This document shows positions 5,936 through 7,559 of a stretch of DNA of 7,559 nucleotides, piece by piece. Position 1 is the stretch's first letter. Every line of letters starts with the position of its first letter. The translations under genes and the position numbers were made by a program. The DNA is from SIG587 sp045649505 (lineage in GTDB: Bacteria > Bacillota > Clostridia > Oscillospirales > Acutalibacteraceae): NCBI GenBank assembly GCA_045649505.1, contig JAZRQA010000057.1:1-7559 (forward strand), given 5' to 3'. Under the pieces are notes generated by a model. That model ran no database searches and was not told the DNA's origin. It worked only from the letters and a program-made list of their open reading frames with translations.

Positions 5936-6634
5936 TTAGTCTACAAATTCTGCTACACAGCGTTCGTATGCGGCAACCGGGTCCTCAGCCGCAGTGATAG
6001 GTCTGCCCACAACAATATAGTCCGAACCTATTTTCTTAGCCTCGGCTGGGGTCATAACGCGTTTCTGGTCGCCTATATCGCCGTCAGCAAAGCGAACACC
6101 TGGGGTTATTGTTAAAAATTGCTTGCCGCAGATATCATGCACCTTGCCAGCCTCAAGGGGTGAGCAAACGACACCGTCCAACCCTGCATCTTTGGCATTT
6201 TTTGCGTAGTGCATAACAACCTTATCTATAGACTCCTTTATGAGCAGGTCGTTTTCCATACTCTCCTGATCAGTGGAGGTGAGCTGAGTAACGGCTATAA
6301 GCAAAGGTCTCGTACCGTCAGCACGAGTAAGACCCTCAAGCGCAGCTTCCATCATTCTTTTGGTGCCTGCAGCGTGAAGATTTGTTATATCAACATCAAG
6401 GTTTGATAAAACTGACATTGATTTTTTTACGGTATTGGGGATATCATGCAGCTTTAAATCAAGAAATATCTTATGTCCTCTTGCCTTAATCTGCTTAACA
6501 ATTTCGGGACCCTCAGCATAGAAAAGCTCCATACCGATTTTTACAAAGGGTTTTCTTTCGGTAAACTTATCAAGAAAACTATAAACCGCATCCGCGCTTG
6601 CAAAATCGCAAGCAACAATTACATCCTTACCCAT
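5936..6634 (-). CDS. pyrF: Orotidine 5'-phosphate decarboxylase
   Basis: PyrF decarboxylates OMP to UMP, the last step of the pathway. The protein is 232 residues, a TIM barrel of the shorter bacterial type. The catalytic Asp-Lys-x-x-Asp set is in FLDLKLHDIPNT (57-68: D59, K61, D64). Other active-site elements are VACDF (7-11), FVKIGMEL (30-37), TPGVR (177-181) and the phosphate site VVGRPIT (208-214, R211). The start chosen is ATG 6634, which overlaps the pyrD stop by one base (TAATG) and has GGAGG 9 nt upstream. A TTG at 6643 in the same frame would add three residues but directly abuts that GGAGG, so it is unlikely. Confidence 0.97.
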   Translation of the reverse strand: MGKDVIVACDFASADAVYSFLDKFTERKPFVKIGMELFYAEGPEIVKQIKARGHKIFLDLKLHDIPNTVKKSMSVLSNLDVDITNLHAAGTKRMMEAALEGLTRADGTRPLLIAVTQLTSTDQESMENDLLIKESIDKVVMHYAKNAKDAGLDGVVCSPLEAGKVHDICGKQFLTITPGVRFADGDIGDQKRVMTPAEAKKIGSDYIVVGRPITAAEDPVAAYERCVAEFVD

Positions 6635-7545
6635 TATTTGCAACCTCCAATTATTTCACTTAATCTGTTTATTCCGTATTTTTCCATAACACGGGGTAAA
6701 TCATCAATTATGTTTTTACAGGCGTAGGGGTCAATAAGGTTTGCGGCACCGACCTGAACTGCGGTAGCACCTGCCAACATCATTTCAATTACATCCTGCG
6801 CTGTAGTGACACCGCCCATTCCAACAACAGGAATTTTTACAGCGTTTGCCACCTGATAAACCATACGCACTGCAACGGGGAAAATTGCACTGCCTGAAAA
6901 TCCACCCATTTTATTGGCAATTACAGGTTTTTTGGTGCGAAGGTCAATTCTCATTCCAAGAAGGGTGTTTATAAGACTTATTCCGTCTGCCCCCGCCTCC
7001 TCGCAGGCTTTTGCAATCGAAACAATATCTGTGACATTGGGCGAAAGTTTGATTATAACAGGCTTTGTTGTGACCGCCTTAACAGCTTTTGTAACCTGTG
7101 CGGCAGCCTCGGGCGAGGTGCCAAAGCTCATTCCGCCGCCGTGAACATTCGGGCAGCTTACATTGACCTCAAGCCATCCAACCTGCTCGCACTTATCAAG
7201 CTTTTCACAGGTATAGGCATAATCCTCTACGGCAAAACCGCTCACATTTGCCATAACCTTTTTGTTAAAGCATTTTTTAAGTTTTGGAAGTTCTTCGCTT
7301 ATAACCTTTTCAACGCCTGGATTCTGAAGTCCTACGGCGTTTATCATACCCGAAGTGCACTCAGCAATTCTTGGGGTTGGGTTACCAAAGCGCGGGTCCT
7401 TAGTGGTACCCTTAAAGGAAAAAGTACCCAATATGTTAATATCATAAATATCGGCAAATTCGTAGCCGAAGCCAAAGGTACCGCTAGCAGGGATAATAGG
7501 ATTATCAAGCATAATTTTGCAAAGCTCAACGCTTAAATTTACCAT
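6634..7545 (-). CDS. pyrD: Dihydroorotate dehydrogenase B, catalytic (FMN) subunit
   Basis: This enzyme oxidises dihydroorotate to orotate with FMN. The 303-residue length, the absence of an amino-terminal membrane helix and a catalytic cysteine (C131 in NVSCPNV, 128-134) mark a class 1 cytosolic enzyme rather than the membrane class 2 type, which uses serine. Other elements are ASGTFGFG (20-27), FKGTT (44-48), INAVGLQNPG (68-77), the FMN lysine region VIIKLSPN (163-170), GGFSGSA (214-220) and the phosphate-binding GMGGVT (242-247). The sequence resembles subclass 1B, which works with the iron-sulfur/FAD subunit PyrK and NAD+. PyrK is not in the window but may lie directly upstream. The start is ATG 7545 after AAGGAGG. 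It is the first pyr gene visible; its promoter is outside. Confidence 0.96.
   Translation of the reverse strand: MVNLSVELCKIMLDNPIIPASGTFGFGYEFADIYDINILGTFSFKGTTKDPRFGNPTPRIAECTSGMINAVGLQNPGVEKVISEELPKLKKCFNKKVMANVSGFAVEDYAYTCEKLDKCEQVGWLEVNVSCPNVHGGGMSFGTSPEAAAQVTKAVKAVTTKPVIIKLSPNVTDIVSIAKACEEAGADGISLINTLLGMRIDLRTKKPVIANKMGGFSGSAIFPVAVRMVYQVANAVKIPVVGMGGVTTAQDVIEMMLAGATAVQVGAANLIDPYACKNIIDDLPRVMEKYGINRLSEIIGGCK
6644..6648 (-). promoter_or_regulatory. pyrF ribosome binding site inside pyrD
   Basis: GGAGG within the last codons of pyrD (encoding part of IIGGCK) is 9 nt from ATG 6634 and 0 nt from TTG 6643. This settles the pyrF start and indicates translational coupling with pyrD through the TAATG junction. 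Confidence 0.85.
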
Positions 7546-7552
7546 AATATCT

Positions 7553-7559
7553 CCTCCTT
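7553..7559 (-). promoter_or_regulatory. pyrD ribosome binding site
   Basis: AAGGAGG lies 7 nt before ATG 7545 at the very edge of the window. It shows that pyrD begins here rather than continuing from an upstream frame. Confidence 0.85.

Noticed and set aside
6635..6643. TTG 6643 as the pyrF start
   Set aside because: It touches the GGAGG ribosome binding site with no spacing; ATG 6634 has proper spacing and forms a TAATG junction with pyrD.
7141..7536. 131-codon open frame on the plus strand
   Set aside because: It lies wholly antisense to pyrD, has no ribosome binding site that I could see, and its translation resembles no family. It is a shadow of the coding strand.
1..7559. Mobile element, CRISPR array, tRNA or phage genes
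   Set aside because: Genes are packed almost end to end with housekeeping functions on one strand. No repeats of suitable length, integrase or transposase sequence, or tRNA-like fold was seen.

Overview
The window is a stretch of de novo nucleotide biosynthesis genes, all on the minus strand. It most likely comes from an anaerobic Firmicute of the class Clostridia. The reasons are strong AAGGAG-type ribosome binding sites at nearly every gene, a moderately AT-rich base composition, a class 1B dihydroorotate dehydrogenase, an aspartate carbamoyltransferase with a PyrI regulatory chain, an iron-sulfur type PurF and a ZTP riboswitch. I cannot name the genus.

Read in the direction of transcription (high to low coordinates), the first block is pyrimidine synthesis: pyrD (7545-6634), pyrF (6634-5936), pyrE (5917-5261), pyrB (5240-4320) and pyrI (4323-3904). 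Genes are separated by 20 nt or less, or overlap, so this is one transcription unit whose promoter lies beyond position 7559. It supplies ATCase (PyrBI), dihydroorotate oxidation (PyrD), orotate to OMP (PyrE) and OMP to UMP (PyrF). carAB, pyrC and the expected PyrD partner pyrK are not in the window.

Positions 3651-3903 are the only sizeable non-coding stretch. They hold a consensus sigma-A promoter (TTGACA, 17 nt, TATAAT with an extended -10), a ZTP (pfl) riboswitch aptamer and an intrinsic terminator whose 5' arm shares bases with the aptamer's last stem. No intrinsic terminator is visible after pyrI, so the riboswitch terminator is also the first clear stop for pyr transcripts.

The second block is purine synthesis: purE (3650-3168), purC (3140-2454), purF (2374-953) and purM (947 to beyond position 1, cut by the window edge). 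These cover the first step (PurF), AIR formation (PurM), carboxylation to CAIR (PurE) and SAICAR formation (PurC).

The most unusual point is PurF. Its phosphoribosyltransferase domain and iron-sulfur cysteines look intact, but the amino-terminal glutaminase domain has lost the catalytic cysteine and the other glutamine-handling residues. An in-frame stop codon directly before the start rules out a hidden propeptide. PurC is also divergent in its carboxy-terminal motif. I see no mobile element, CRISPR array, tRNA, rRNA or wholly unknown gene.
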